Shown here: positions 7,925-19,012 of the stretch, one piece after another | Numbering within the stretch: position 1 is the stretch's first letter | How the letters are laid out: each line of letters opens with the position of its first letter | Assembly (NCBI GenBank): GCA_963703655.1 | Contig: CAVPFA010000006.1 | Location: 186,001-250,000 of the forward strand | Direction of reading: 5' to 3' | Origin: CAVPFA01 sp963703655 | GTDB lineage: Bacteria; Actinomycetota; Acidimicrobiia; Acidimicrobiales; Bog-793 | DNA length: 64,000 nt | Program-made: the position numbers and the translations under genes | Notes under the pieces: generated by a model | The model's database searches: none | Told to the model about the DNA's origin: nothing | Seen by the model: only the letters and a program-made list of their open reading frames with translations

Positions 7925-9117
7925 GTGACAAAGCGCGTGGTGCTCGCCTACTCGGGCGGTCTTGACACCTCGGTGGCGCTTGCTTGGCTGCGAGTCGAGC
8001 TCGGTTACGAGGTGATCGCAGTCGCGGTCGACGTCGGACAGGACGTCGATTTCGAATCGCTGCGCGCCCGGCGACTGCGGCGGGCGCCGCCGAGGTCGTC
8101 GTGGTCGACGCGCGTGAGGAGCTGCTGCGCGACTTCGCAATGCCGGCGCTCGCCGCGAATGCGTTGTACGAGGGCCGTTACCCGCTCGTGTCGGCCTTGT
8201 CGCGCCCGGTCATCGTCCGTCATCTCGTGGCCGCGGCGCGCCACCACGGCGCGTCGGCGGTCGCTCACGGATGCACTGGGAAGGGCAACGACCAGGTCCG
8301 TTTCGAGGTGGGGACGCGGGCTCTCGCGCCCGACCTCGAGATCGTGGCGCCGGTACGCGTATGGGGTATGAGTCGCGAGGAGACGATCGACTATGCGGAC
8401 AAGCACGACATAGCGGTCACCGTCAGCAAGGACCGGATCTACTCCATCGACGCGAACATCTGGGGCCGGGCGATCGAATGCGGAATCCTGGAGGACCCGT
8501 GGGCGGCTCCTCCAGACGACGTCTTCGCCCTGACGGTGCCGGTCGCGACCGAGCCGGTCGAGGTGACAATCGGTTACGAGCAAGGGGTGCCGGTCTCCAT
8601 CGACGGGGTCGAGCTCGGTCTCGTCGAGCTCGTGGGCGAGATCGGTCGTGTCGCCGGGTCCGTCGGCTTCGGGCGGGTCGACATGGTCGAAGGGCGCCGC
8701 GTCGGCATCAAGAGCCGGGAGGTCTACGAGTGCCCGGCCGCGCTGGCGCTGATCATGGCGCACGCGGACCTGGAGGGGCTCACCCTCGAGCGTGACGTGA
8801 CCCATGAGAAGGCACGCCTAGAGCCGCGGTTCGCCGAGCTCGTCTACGACGGCATGTGGTTCTCGCCCCTGCGCCAGGCACTGTCGGCGTTCATGGCTTC
8901 GACCCAGCGGTCGGTGACCGGCGAGGTCCGCCTGCGCTTCAGCCCCGGAGGCGGCGCGGAAGTCGTCGGCCGCCGCAGCCCGGCCGGTCTATACGTCCAC
9001 GACCTCGCGACCTACGACGCCGCCGACGCCTTTCGCCACCAGGACGCAGAGGGCTTCGTCCGGCTGTTCGGTCTCGGCGTCCAGACCTGGTCGGCCCGCC
9101 AGGGCGGCGCCGAGTGA
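7925..9117 (+). CDS. argG: Argininosuccinate synthase (one frameshift)
   Basis: Ligates citrulline and aspartate using ATP. GTG at 7925 gives TKRVVLAYSGGLDTSVALAW, whose SGGLDTS is the PP-loop ATP site. The frame breaks near 8070, where one base appears to be missing: restoring a G in GCCCGGCGAC gives LRARATAAGAAEVVVVDAREE. The second frame continues with HGCTGKGNDQVRFE, VSKDRIYSIDANIWGRAIE and CPAALALIMAHADLE, all family landmarks, to TGA 9117. Full length is about 397 aa, as usual. The TGA overlaps argH by 4 bases. No aspartate/ornithine carbamoyltransferase gene (argF) is present between argD and argR, where many actinobacteria have it. Confidence 0.94.
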
Positions 9118-10622
9118 CACTCTGGGCCAGCCGGATGGGCGCCGCGCCTGCGGACGCCCTGCTGGCGTTCACCGCCAGCCTGGCCTTCGACAAGCGGCTC
9201 GCCGACAGCGACGTGAAGGGCTCGATCGCTCACGTCCACGGCCTCATGAGGGCGGGGATCCTGACCGGCGCAGAGACCGATGCCCTGGTCGAGGCCCTGC
9301 GACAAGCGGGTGCCGAGCTGGCGAGCGGCAGCTTCGCCTTCCTCGAGACCGACGAGGACATCCACACGGCGATCGAGCGACGCGTCACCGAGCTCGCGCC
9401 CGAGAGCGGGACGAAGCTCCATACCGGCAGGAGCCGGAACGACCAGGTCGCCACGGCGCTCCGGCTCTTCACGCGGCGCGAGCTCGCACGGGTGATCGGC
9501 CACGTTCTCGAGCTGCAGCGGACCCTGGCACGTCGCGCGACGGAGGTCGGCGACGCCTACCTGCCCGGCTACACGCATCTGCAGCGCGCGCAGCCCGTGC
9601 TCTTGGCCCACCATCTGCTTGCCCACGGGTGGGCTCTCGCACGCGACATCGACCGGATGTTCGCCACCTGGCGCCGCCTCGACGTGTCGCCGCTCGGCGC
9701 CGGAGCGCTGGCGGGATCGTCGCTCGGCATCGACCCGGACCTGGTCTCCGACGAGCTGGGGTTCCACAGTCGTTTCGAGAACTCGCTCGACGCCGTGAGC
9801 GATCGTGACTTTGTCGCTGAGACCCTGTTCGACCTCGCGCTGCTGGCCATCCACCTGTCGCGCATCGGCGAGGAGATCGTGGTGTTCTCGAGCGAGGAGT
9901 TCGGTTTTGTCCGGTTGGACGATGCATGGGCAACCGGGAGCTCGATGCTGCCCCAGAAGAAGAACCCCGATGTCGCGGAGCTGGCTCGAGGCAAGGCCGG
10001 ACGGCTGGTCGGCCATCTCACCGGCTTCCTGACGACGCTCAAGGGGTTGCCGCTCGCGTACAACCGCGACCTCCAAGAAGACAAGGAGCCCCTGTTCGAC
10101 GCCCTGGACCAGGTCGTCCTCGCCCTCGTCGGGCTCGACGGACTCCTGGGCACGGCGATGTTCGACCTCGAGCGCATGCAGGCGGCAGCCGACGGGCCGG
10201 GGCTGGTCGCGGTCGATCTGGCCGAGTGGCTGGTTCGCAAGGGAGTCCCGTTTCGAGATGCCCACAGTCTCGTGAGCACGCTCGTGCGCGAGTCGATCGA
10301 GCGCGGCGTGCCGCTCGGCGAGCTCGTCGAGGCGCACCCTGAATTCGACGATGAAGCACTCGAGGTGCTGGATGCGAGTGTCGCCCTCCGGCGCCGCACG
10401 ACTCCGGGAGGCACTGGCCCCGACGCCGTCGCGCTTCAGCTGGAGCGCTTCGAACACCGCGTCGCCGCTGACGCGTCGCGGCTCGCCGAGCGCGCAGCGC
10501 GTGAGGTCGGGCGCCCAGCGGGAGGCGTTGCCGAGCCTGCCGCGTGCGAGGCGGCTCCCGAGGTCGTTCCTCGCATCAGACCCGCTCGTGGTCGCCCCAC
10601 AGCTGCTCGGCAAGCTCCTTAA
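9114..10622 (+). CDS. argH: Argininosuccinate lyase
   Basis: Fumarase/aspartase superfamily enzyme that releases arginine and fumarate. GTG at 9114 is followed by LWASRMGAAPADALLAFTAS. Conserved stretches are THIS order: DEDIHTAIERRVTEL, KLHTGRSRNDQVATALRL, GYTHLQRAQPVLLAHHLLA with the catalytic His, and the signature GSSMLPQKKNPDVAELARGK with the catalytic Ser loop. The last 40 or so codons of this frame (after LAERAARE) do not resemble ArgH and overlap the next gene by 122 bp. The usual stop may instead be the TGA at 10502 in another frame, reached through a small indel near the C-terminus. Confidence 0.94.
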   Translation: MTLWASRMGAAPADALLAFTASLAFDKRLADSDVKGSIAHVHGLMRAGILTGAETDALVEALRQAGAELASGSFAFLETDEDIHTAIERRVTELAPESGTKLHTGRSRNDQVATALRLFTRRELARVIGHVLELQRTLARRATEVGDAYLPGYTHLQRAQPVLLAHHLLAHGWALARDIDRMFATWRRLDVSPLGAGALAGSSLGIDPDLVSDELGFHSRFENSLDAVSDRDFVAETLFDLALLAIHLSRIGEEIVVFSSEEFGFVRLDDAWATGSSMLPQKKNPDVAELARGKAGRLVGHLTGFLTTLKGLPLAYNRDLQEDKEPLFDALDQVVLALVGLDGLLGTAMFDLERMQAAADGPGLVAVDLAEWLVRKGVPFRDAHSLVSTLVRESIERGVPLGELVEAHPEFDDEALEVLDASVALRRRTTPGGTGPDAVALQLERFEHRVAADASRLAERAAREVGRPAGGVAEPAACEAAPEVVPRIRPARGRPTAARQAP

Positions 10623-11199
10623 CCGCGGCCCGCTCGTGGCACGCATCGTCGAGGTGGAGGCCTATCGGGGGACCTCGGATGCCGCCTCGCACGCCTTCGC
10701 GGGCATGACACCCCGGAACTCGTCGATGTTCGGCCCGCCCGGGCACCTGTACGTCTATTTCACCTACGGCATGCACTACTGCGCGAACGTCGTGTGCTGG
10801 CCGGAAGGCGAGCCCGGAGCGGTCCTTCTCCGCGCCCTGGCGCCGCTCAGCGGGCTCGAGGAGATGGCCTCGAGGCGGTGCCGGCCCCGTGAGGCAGGTC
10901 AGGCGCCGCGTGAATGGCGACCTGAGGACCTCTGCTCGGGCCCGGCGAAGCTCTGCCAGGCCTTTGCGCTGGACCGGGACGCCGACGGCTACGACCTGAT
11001 CACCGGGCGGGAGGGTGTCGCCCTCCTCGACGACGGGACGCCACCGCCGGAGCTGCCGTCGGTCGGCACCAGGGTCGGCCTGGCCAGGAGCTGTGCGGCT
11101 CGGGACGAGCCCTGGCGCTGGTGGGTCCCCGGCGAGCCGAGCGTGTCGCGGCCGCGGCCGGGGCCCGTTAAGATGGGCGCCGCAGCGAGATCCGGGTAG
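10501..11199 (+). CDS. mpg: 3-methyladenine DNA glycosylase (AAG/Mpg family)
   Basis: Base-excision repair enzyme that removes alkylated purines. Motifs include LPRSFLASDPLVVAPQLLGKLL at the fold start, VARIVEVEAYRGTSDAASHAFAGMTPRNSSMFGPPGHLYVYFTYGMHYCANVV with the catalytic Glu in EVEAY and the intercalating Tyr region, and LCSGPAKLCQAFALD. GTG 10501 gives 232 aa; a TTG at 10528 is the alternative. GTG is preferred because it would give the same GTGA overlap (TGA 10502-10504) seen throughout this operon. Position at the end of an arginine operon is probably only positional co-transcription. Confidence 0.88.
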   Translation: MRSGAQREALPSLPRARRLPRSFLASDPLVVAPQLLGKLLNRGPLVARIVEVEAYRGTSDAASHAFAGMTPRNSSMFGPPGHLYVYFTYGMHYCANVVCWPEGEPGAVLLRALAPLSGLEEMASRRCRPREAGQAPREWRPEDLCSGPAKLCQAFALDRDADGYDLITGREGVALLDDGTPPPELPSVGTRVGLARSCAARDEPWRWWVPGEPSVSRPRPGPVKMGAAARSG

Positions 11200-11260
11200 C
11201 TCCGGATCAAGCTGCCAGAACACGGTGGACAATCGAGGGCTCCGGGGCGTAATTCGGAGC

Positions 11261-11288
11261 TTGACATGGCAGTTCACCGTGCTACCAT
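11261..11288 (+). promoter_or_regulatory. rRNA operon promoter
   Basis: A consensus TTGACA (-35, 11261-11266) and TACCAT (-10, 11283-11288) are separated by 16 bp, about 355 bp upstream of the 16S 5' end. This is the best promoter match in the leader. A downstream ACTCCTTGACAAC-like segment near 11446-11456 resembles the boxA-containing region before rRNA genes and could alternatively be read as a second, weaker promoter. Confidence 0.65.
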
Positions 11289-11642
11289 CAAGAGCCGCTC
11301 AGAACGGGGTCGACCTGGCCTGAGCGGCCTCCAGGCGGGCCTCTAGCCCGCACTCTGGAACAGGTGACGTGCGCCGCTGCCGCAAGAAGGCAACGCACGG
11401 AGCGCGGTGGCACCTCCTTCCGAGAGGAAGCGTGCCCCGTCGTCGCTCCTTGACAACGGAATAGGAACAGCCAAAAGCCAGTGCGGGTGGCTGTCGGGAC
11501 CACAACGGTGCCGACGGTCACGAAGTCAATGCACTAGAACGGACAACAAGACTGTTCTTGTGCCAGTTGGTGCCTCGTTCACCGTATCGAGGCACCAGCT
11601 CTCCAGGTTGAAGCGCCGGTCTCACCGGCGCCGAGATCTCGA
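11289..11642 (+). other. rRNA leader, non-coding
   Basis: No coding sequence is supported here. Visible structure includes a strong hairpin around 11410-11436 (GGCAC and CTTCC arms closing GAGA, then GGAAG and GTGCC). A boxA-like CGCTCCTTGACAAC follows at about 11444-11457, then a stretch (11520-11642) that leads into the 16S 5' end. The boxA-like element suggests Nus-factor antitermination of the operon, by analogy. Confidence 0.5.
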
Positions 11643-13403
<1,761 letters not shown>

Positions 13404-13943
13404 CAAGCTACAAAGAGCCAACGGTGGATGCCTTGGCGCCTGAAGCCGATGAAGGACGTGGGTGGCTGCGATAAGCCACGGGGAGCTGCCTACCAAGCTT
13501 CGATCCGTGGATGTCCGAATGGGGAAACCCGGCACCCGTCATGGGGTGTCACTCCGGTCTGAATACATAGGACCGGCAGAGGGAACCGGGGGAATTGAAA
13601 CATCTCAGTACCCCGAGGAGAAGAAAGCAACAGCGACTCCCTGAGTAGCGGCGAGCGAAACGGGATCAGCCTAAACCGGACCAGTGTCAAAGCCTGATGG
13701 CGTTGCTGGTTCGGGGTCGTGGGACCTGGATGAAGGGGCATCAGACCCTTCACGGAGTTACAAAACTGCTGTCTAGTGGAAGCATTCTGGAACGGCGCGC
13801 CATAGCGGGTAAGAGCCCCGTACACGAAAGACACGCAGTCTCCGCCCAGTCATCCCGAGTAGCGCCGGATCCGGGAAAGCCGGTGTGAATCTACGAGGAC
13901 CACCTCGAAAGGCTAAGTACTCACAGGCGACCGATAGCGAACT

Positions 13944-13974
<31 letters not shown>

Positions 13975-14543
13975 GGGAGGGGAGTGAAATAGTACCTGAA
14001 ACCGTTGGCTTACAAACAGTCAGAGCGTCGTCGGCACTTGTTGCCGGCCGTGATGGCGTGCCTTTTGAAGAATGAGCCAGCGAGTTACCGTGTGTGGCGA
14101 GGTTAACCCGATTGGGGGAGCCGGAGCGAAAGCGAGTCTGAATAGGGCGTTCAGTCGCATGCGGTAGACCCGAAGCCGAGTGATCTTGCCATGGGCAGGC
14201 TGAAGCGGGGGTAAGACCCCGTGGAGGGCCGAACCCACTCTGGTTGAAAACAGAGGGGATGACCTGTGGTAAGGGGTGAAAGGCCAAACAAACTCGGTGA
14301 TAGCTGGTTCTCCCCGAAATGCATTTAGGTGCAGCGTCAGATGTTCAGCATCGGAGGTAGAGCACTGAATGGGCTAGGGGGCCTACAAGCTTACTGACCC
14401 CAATCAAACTCCGAATGCCGATGCTCCAGAGTCTGGCAGTGAGACCACGAGGGATGAGCTTCGTTGGTCAAAAGGGAAACAGCCCAGACCGCCAGCTAAG
14501 GCCCCAAATTCTAGGCTAAGTGGAAAACGATGTGGGAACGCAA

Positions 14544-14612
<69 letters not shown>

Positions 14613-15477
14613 GTCCTGCGCGGACAATGTAACGGGGCTCAAGCCTAGAGCCGAAGCTGCGGATTTCCGCTGTAAGCGGGAGTGGTAGGGGAGCGTCGAT
14701 CTTGCCGAGAAGCGGCGGTGGGAACCGTCGTGGAGCGTGATCGAGTGAGAATGCTGGCATGAGTAGCGAGAGAGGGGTGAGAAACCCCTCCGCCGTAAGC
14801 CCAAGGGTTCCTGGGGAAGGCTAATCCGCCCAGGGTCAGTCGGGAGCTAAGGCGAGGCCGAGAGGCGTAGTCGATGCACAACTGGTTGATATTCCAGTAC
14901 CACCGTGTCCGCGCCCATCCCAGATCGAGGGTACTAAGGGGCTGGCCTTCGGGCCGATCCGACCGACCTCGACGAGGGAAGCGAAGGGGGGACGCAGGAG
15001 GGTAGATGAGCCCAGGCGTTGGTTGTCCTGGGGGAAGCGAGTAGGGGGAGGTCTAGGCAAATCCGGACCTCACATACCTCGAGACGTGATCCCGAGCCGT
15101 TTTAGGCGAAGTCATTGAGCCCATGCTGCCGAGAAAAGCCCCTAGCGAGCTGGCACGGTGCCCGTACCCCAAACCGACACAGGTGGGCAGGTAGAGCATA
15201 CCAAGGCGATCGGGAGAACTGTGGTTAAGGAACTCGGCAAAATTCCTCCGTAACTTCGGGAGAAGGAGGGCCTCGATAGGGTGATGGACTTCGCGTCCGG
15301 AGCTCGAGGAGGTCGCAGCGAATTGGGGGAAGCGACTGTTTACTAAAAACACAGCAGCGTGCTAAGTCGTAAGACGACGTATACGCTGTGACGCCTGCCC
15401 GGTGCCGGAAGGTTACGGGGAAGGGTTAGTCCTTCGGGACGAAGCTCTGAACCTAAGCCCCGGTAAACGGCGGCCGT

Positions 15478-15751
15478 AAAGACAAGTTGCGGCTCCAGGA
15501 GGGCAACCACCTGGAACAAACCCTGCTATATGCTGGAAACTCCGAGTATCCGGCGGTACTAATCCAGATGTCACACCCTTTTCCTAGGGTGCAAGAGTAT
15601 GGATAGTGACAATCCGTCCGGTGCGGACAATCAGCAGGAAAGGCCCAGTAACTCAACTGGGAATCCTCAGAGGCCATACGCAGGGCTCCACCCGTGAAGC
15701 TGGGTGGATGAAGATATGGTCCACGCCTTATAGCGATATAGGGGTAACGGG
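15478..15751 (+). other. Group I intron 1 in 23S rRNA (site 1911), 274 nt
   Basis: The upstream exon ends GCCGT and pairs with an internal guide GCGGC (15489-15493) to give the required U-G wobble; the intron ends in G at 15751. Core elements are GCTATATGCTGGAAAC (P3 side), GACAATCAGCAGGAAAG (15627-15643, Q), CCTCAGAGGCCATACGC (15665-15681, R) and GAAGATATGGTCC (15710-15722, S). A short hairpin CCCAGT-AACTCA-ACTGGG fills the P6 position. There is no open reading frame of note. It belongs to the same family as introns 2, 3 and 6, similar to IB-type introns of bacterial 23S genes. It splits the base of helix 69. Confidence 0.9.
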
Positions 15752-15763
15752 AACTATAACGGT

Positions 15764-16106
15764 TAAGAAACTACTTGGCTGTTACAAAACTTGGCTATAT
15801 GCTGGAACATCCGGGTATCCGGCGGTACTCGCCTGTGACACACCCTGAAGTTAGGGTGCGAGCATGGGCAGTGAAAATCCGTCCGGTGCGGACAATCAGC
15901 AGGAAACCTTGAGGTCGACAGAAGTCCTCGAGGGATCCTCAGAGACTACACGCCAAGCCCGCTCGATCTCCGAGTACCCAAGTGCTCAGGAATTGGCGGT
16001 GAAGATATAGTCCGACCCTCATGGCGACATGAGGAATCAGGCAGAAATGTCCTGGTCTCGCTTGGCGGCGCTTTCGTAGAGTGCAGTTAAGCGAAGTAAC
16101 AACGTG
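15764..16106 (+). other. Group I intron 2 in 23S rRNA (site 1923), 343 nt
   Basis: The 5' exon end AACGGT pairs with the guide GCTGTT (15778-15783), leaving the U-G wobble at the splice site; the intron ends ACGTG at 16106. The core reads GGCTATATGCTGGAAC, GACAATCAGCAGGAAAC (15891-15907), CCTCAGAGACTACACGC (15937-15953) and GAAGATATAGTCC (16001-16013). The P6 hairpin CCTTGAGG/CCTCGAGG is short, so no endonuclease gene fits there. The P3 region is nearly identical to that of intron 1 (TCCGGGTATCCGGCGGTACT against TCCGAGTATCCGGCGGTACT), which points to a recent common origin. Confidence 0.92.
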
Positions 16107-16114
16107 CCTAAGGT

Positions 16115-16651
16115 AGGATAAGCCTCTCAGCAGGAGAGAGGTGCTGCCCCCCGCGCCGGTGACGACGCGGTGAGCAGTCGGCTATATGCTGGAAAACCCG
16201 GTGAATTCTCCACTACTCGCCGTCTGGAAGCAGTGATACAGCTCTGCTGTATTACTTCATGATGGACGGCAGTGACAACGTGCGAGATGCGGAAAACCAG
16301 CAGGAAAGACTCCTGTACCAAGGATGGATCGTCGATTTCGTCGACATCCGCAGCGGACATCGAAGCGGGAAAACTTCGAGAAGTTCGCACGAGTCATCGA
16401 GCTGATGGATCAAAGGCGACACTTGACGAGGCTTTGCCTCGTGGAGATCGCAGAGATCGCACAGACGATGAATCATCGGAAGCCATCCGAGGTCTTGAGA
16501 ATCCTCAGAGACCATACGCCGACCATCTCACCGTCCCGCGGTGAGATGAAGAGATGGTCCGGTCCCTGCGGCGACGTAGGGAGGCCGGCGGAAACGACCG
16601 GCCCGCCCACTGAACCAGTGCAGACTCAGTGGGTCTCTAAGTAACAGAACC
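16115..16651 (+). other. Group I intron 3 in 23S rRNA (site 1931), about 537 nt
   Basis: The exon end AGGT can pair with GCCT (16122-16125). The core contains GGCTATATGCTGGAAAAC, ACCAGCAGGAAAG (16297-16309), CCTCAGAGACCATACGCC (16503-16520) and GAAGAGATGGTCC (16548-16560). The extra length, about 190 nt, sits in the P6 loop and holds the LAGLIDADG relic. The 3' boundary is ambiguous by two bases because AG occurs at both ends: the expected terminal G would be 16653, whereas restoring AGCGAAATT exactly puts the end at C16651. Site 1931 is a known bacterial group I site (for example in Thermotoga and Simkania). Confidence 0.85.
16351..16499 (+). pseudogene. LAGLIDADG homing endonuclease relic inside intron 3
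   Basis: One frame reads RTSKRENFEKFARVIELM, then DQRRHLTR, then VEIAEIAQTMNHRKPSEVL. This is the conserved C-terminal segment of LAGLIDADG proteins encoded in bacterial 23S introns, where KREDFEKFxxVxxLM and a final helix ending MNxGK are typical. Only about 50 codons remain. The two LAGLIDADG helices and the catalytic acidic residues are gone; LYQGWIVDFVD, in another frame just upstream, may be a trace of the first one. An internal deletion therefore appears to have removed most of the gene, leaving the intron without its own mobility enzyme. Confidence 0.75.
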
Positions 16652-16671
16652 AGCGAAATTCCTTGTCGGGT

Positions 16672-16989
16672 GAACAACTTGCCCCACACGGGAGCAATCC
16701 CGTGTGCAAACCCGCTCATAACGGCGAAGCCCAAACCGGTTGTCTTCACAGTCACGAGACGGCCGGCGGGTAATGCCGTGGGAAGCCCTCTGCCGCATTG
16801 AGCGGTATGGCCCCGTAACGACTGATCCCTTCGGGGTGAGGCTTCAGTTACTGTCACACCGTCGACTTACCGTTGACGGAGGCAAATCTACAACTGGGGC
16901 AATACGCGGGCTCTCTGCAACGACATCATCAATGAACTTGCAGAGATGAAGGCATAGTCTGCCCCCCTCGATGAGAGGGGAATATGGTG
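16672..16989 (+). other. Group I intron 4 in 23S rRNA (site 1951), 318 nt
   Basis: The exon end GGGT pairs with GCCC at the start of GCCCCACACGGG; the intron ends in G at 16989, directly before AAGTTCCGACC. The P2 hairpin ACACGGGAGCAATCCCGTGT is perfect. The core differs from introns 1-3: GCTCATAACGGCGAAGCCC (P side), GGGTAATGCCGTGGGAAGCCC (Q; 16768-16788), GCAACGAC (R; 16917-16924) and GAAGGCATAGTCT (S; 16948-16960), an IA-like arrangement shared only with intron 5. No open reading frame resembles a homing endonuclease. The same site carries a group I intron in Coxiella. Confidence 0.88.
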
Positions 16990-17269
16990 AAGTTCCGACC
17001 TGCACGAATGGCGTAACGACTTCCCTACTGTCTCAACCACAGACCCGGCGAAATTGAAGTACGAGTAAAGATGCTCGTTAGCTGCACCAGGACGGAAAGA
17101 CCCCGTGGACCTTTACTGCAGCTTGATGTTGAGCTTTGGTACGGATTGTGTAGGATAGGTGGGAGTCTGGGAAGCTCCGGCGTTAGCCGGGGTGGAGACA
17201 ACGTTGAAATACCACCCTGTTCGTACTGGGGCTCTAACCTCGGCCCGTGATCCGGGCCAGGGACCGCGT

Positions 17270-17307
<38 letters not shown>

Positions 17308-17525
17308 CGTAACGGAGGCGCCCAAAGGTTCCCTCAGGCTGGTTGGCAATCAGCCGTCGAGTGCAATGGCAAAAGGGAGCTTGACTGCGAGACTAACAGG
17401 TCGAGCAGGTGCGAAAGCAGGGCATAGTGATCCAGCGGTTGCTTGTGGAAGCGCCGTTGCTCAACGGATAAAAGGTACCCCGGGGATAACAGGCTCATCT
17501 TCCCCAAGAGTCCATATCGACGGGA

Positions 17526-17571
<46 letters not shown>

Positions 17572-17572
17572 C

Positions 17573-17608
<36 letters not shown>

Positions 17609-17631
17609 TACGCGAGCTGGGTTTAGAACGT

Positions 17632-18011
17632 AGAGAAACACTGCGTCCCCAGGAAGTAATTCCTGGGTGCTCGCCGGCTCATATCGGTGAAACCCTGAAC
17701 TGTTACTACCGAACTGTAACTTCAGGGCAATACCGAGGGAAGGCCAACACAATGAGAGCGTTTTGTACGAAGTTGACGCTTTTGCGACCCTAAACTATTC
17801 GAAATCGAAGCGGATCTCCGCCGCAGATGTTGAGCGACATCTGCGTAGCAAGGGCGTGTTGTGCCCCTGTAACGACTTCCTCGCTTGCCACGGCGAGGGG
17901 ATGGCGTCGATCCATTAGAAGGATCATTCTGAACACGGACGCCATGAGACGCCGGCCCCTAGAAATAGGGTGAAGGTATAGTCTATGCCCGTAGTAATAC
18001 GGGAGAACATG
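17632..18011 (+). other. Group I intron 5 in 23S rRNA (site 2593), 380 nt
   Basis: The exon end ACGT pairs with guide GCGT; the terminal G is 18011. The core is GCTCATATCGGTGAAACC, GGGCAATACCGAGGGAAGG (Q, near 17725-17743), GTAACGAC (R, 17869-17876) and GAAGGTATAGTCT (S, 17972-17984), matching the intron 4 family. A long stem CCGCAGATGTTGAGCGACATCTGCG near 17820-17845 and a GACGCC/GGCGTC pairing are peripheral. No endonuclease frame is seen. Site 2593 is a classic group I site in chloroplast 23S genes and lies in the peptidyl-transferase region. Confidence 0.9.
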
Positions 18012-18022
18012 CGTGAGACAGT

Positions 18023-18352
18023 GGACATACGCGCTGTCTATAAACTTGGCCAAATGCTGGAAACACCGATTGAATCCTGCGCTACTCGTCAGTGAGTGCC
18101 TCATGACCGTCACATCCCGGAGATACGCTGGGAAGTCACGGAACGGACTCGTTGGCAGTGACAACGCGACAGGTGCGGTCAATCAGCAGGAAAGACTGGA
18201 TGTACAGAATCGAGCATCCAGAATCCTCAGAGACCATACGCCAGGCATCGCCTTCGCGGGCGGTGAAGATATGGTCCGATCTGCATGGCGACATGCAGAG
18301 CCAGACAGAAATGCTCTGGCCCTTGGCGCTCGGCGCCGAGGTAACAAGAATG
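18023..18352 (+). other. Group I intron 6 in 23S rRNA (site 2604), 330 nt
   Basis: The exon end AGACAGT pairs over seven bases with GCTGTCT (18033-18039), the best guide pairing of the six; the intron ends in G at 18352. The core is GGCCAAATGCTGGAAAC, GGTCAATCAGCAGGAAAG (18177-18194), CCTCAGAGACCATACGCC (18225-18242) and GAAGATATGGTCC (18265-18277), so it belongs to the family of introns 1-3. A P6 hairpin CTGGATG/CATCCAG closes directly, so the loop holds no gene. It follows only 11 nt after intron 5. Confidence 0.92.
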
Positions 18353-18483
18353 TCGGTCCCTATCCGGTGCAGCCGTAGGAAATCTGAGGAAGGCTGTCCC
18401 TAGTACGAGAGGACCGGGACGGACGCAGCTCTCGTGTGCCAGTTGTCCTGCCAAGGGCACGGCTGGTTTGCGACCTGCGGAAG

Positions 18484-18515
<32 letters not shown>

Positions 18516-18775
18516 TCGTTTCGAGATGAGATTTCCCACAGGGATAACCTGGTAAGGCCCGTGGTCAGACCACCACGTTGATAGGCCGGAGGTGTACGCA
18601 CAGCAATGTGTTCAGCCGACCGGTACTAATCGGCCGAGGGCTTGGAGCTCGTGCTCGCTATGGAAGGCTCGAGGGGTAGTTGGCGACAACGACCCTCAAG
18701 CGGGAGCGCCGGCAGTGCCGGCCACCGGCGCGTGCTGCGAGAAGAGCACGCTCCGACCCCGCTCGAGCGAAAAGT

Positions 18776-18894
<119 letters not shown>

Positions 18895-18906
18895 TCATCT
18901 CGGACA

Positions 18907-18936
18907 CATGCCCACCCGCAATCGCGGGTGGGCATG
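18907..18936 (+). terminator. rRNA operon terminator hairpin
   Basis: A perfect 13-bp stem CATGCCCACCCGC / GCGGGTGGGCATG with an AATC loop begins 12 bases after 5S. No clear U-run follows, as is common in high-GC actinobacteria. This is the strongest hairpin between the rRNA operon and the globin gene. Confidence 0.75.
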
Positions 18937-19012
18937 GTCGCGAGTGCGGGCGGCACGGACGCGTCGCCGCCGGCCTCGTGCACCTGGGCAACGGTATGAG
19001 AGAGTAATTCAC

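Noticed and set aside
11380..11440. T-box-like GGTGGCAC segment in the rRNA leader
   Set aside because: The sequence lacks stem I and specifier loop structure and the full AGGGTGGNACCGCG motif, and sits before rRNA, not a synthetase or amino-acid gene. It is better explained as a leader hairpin.
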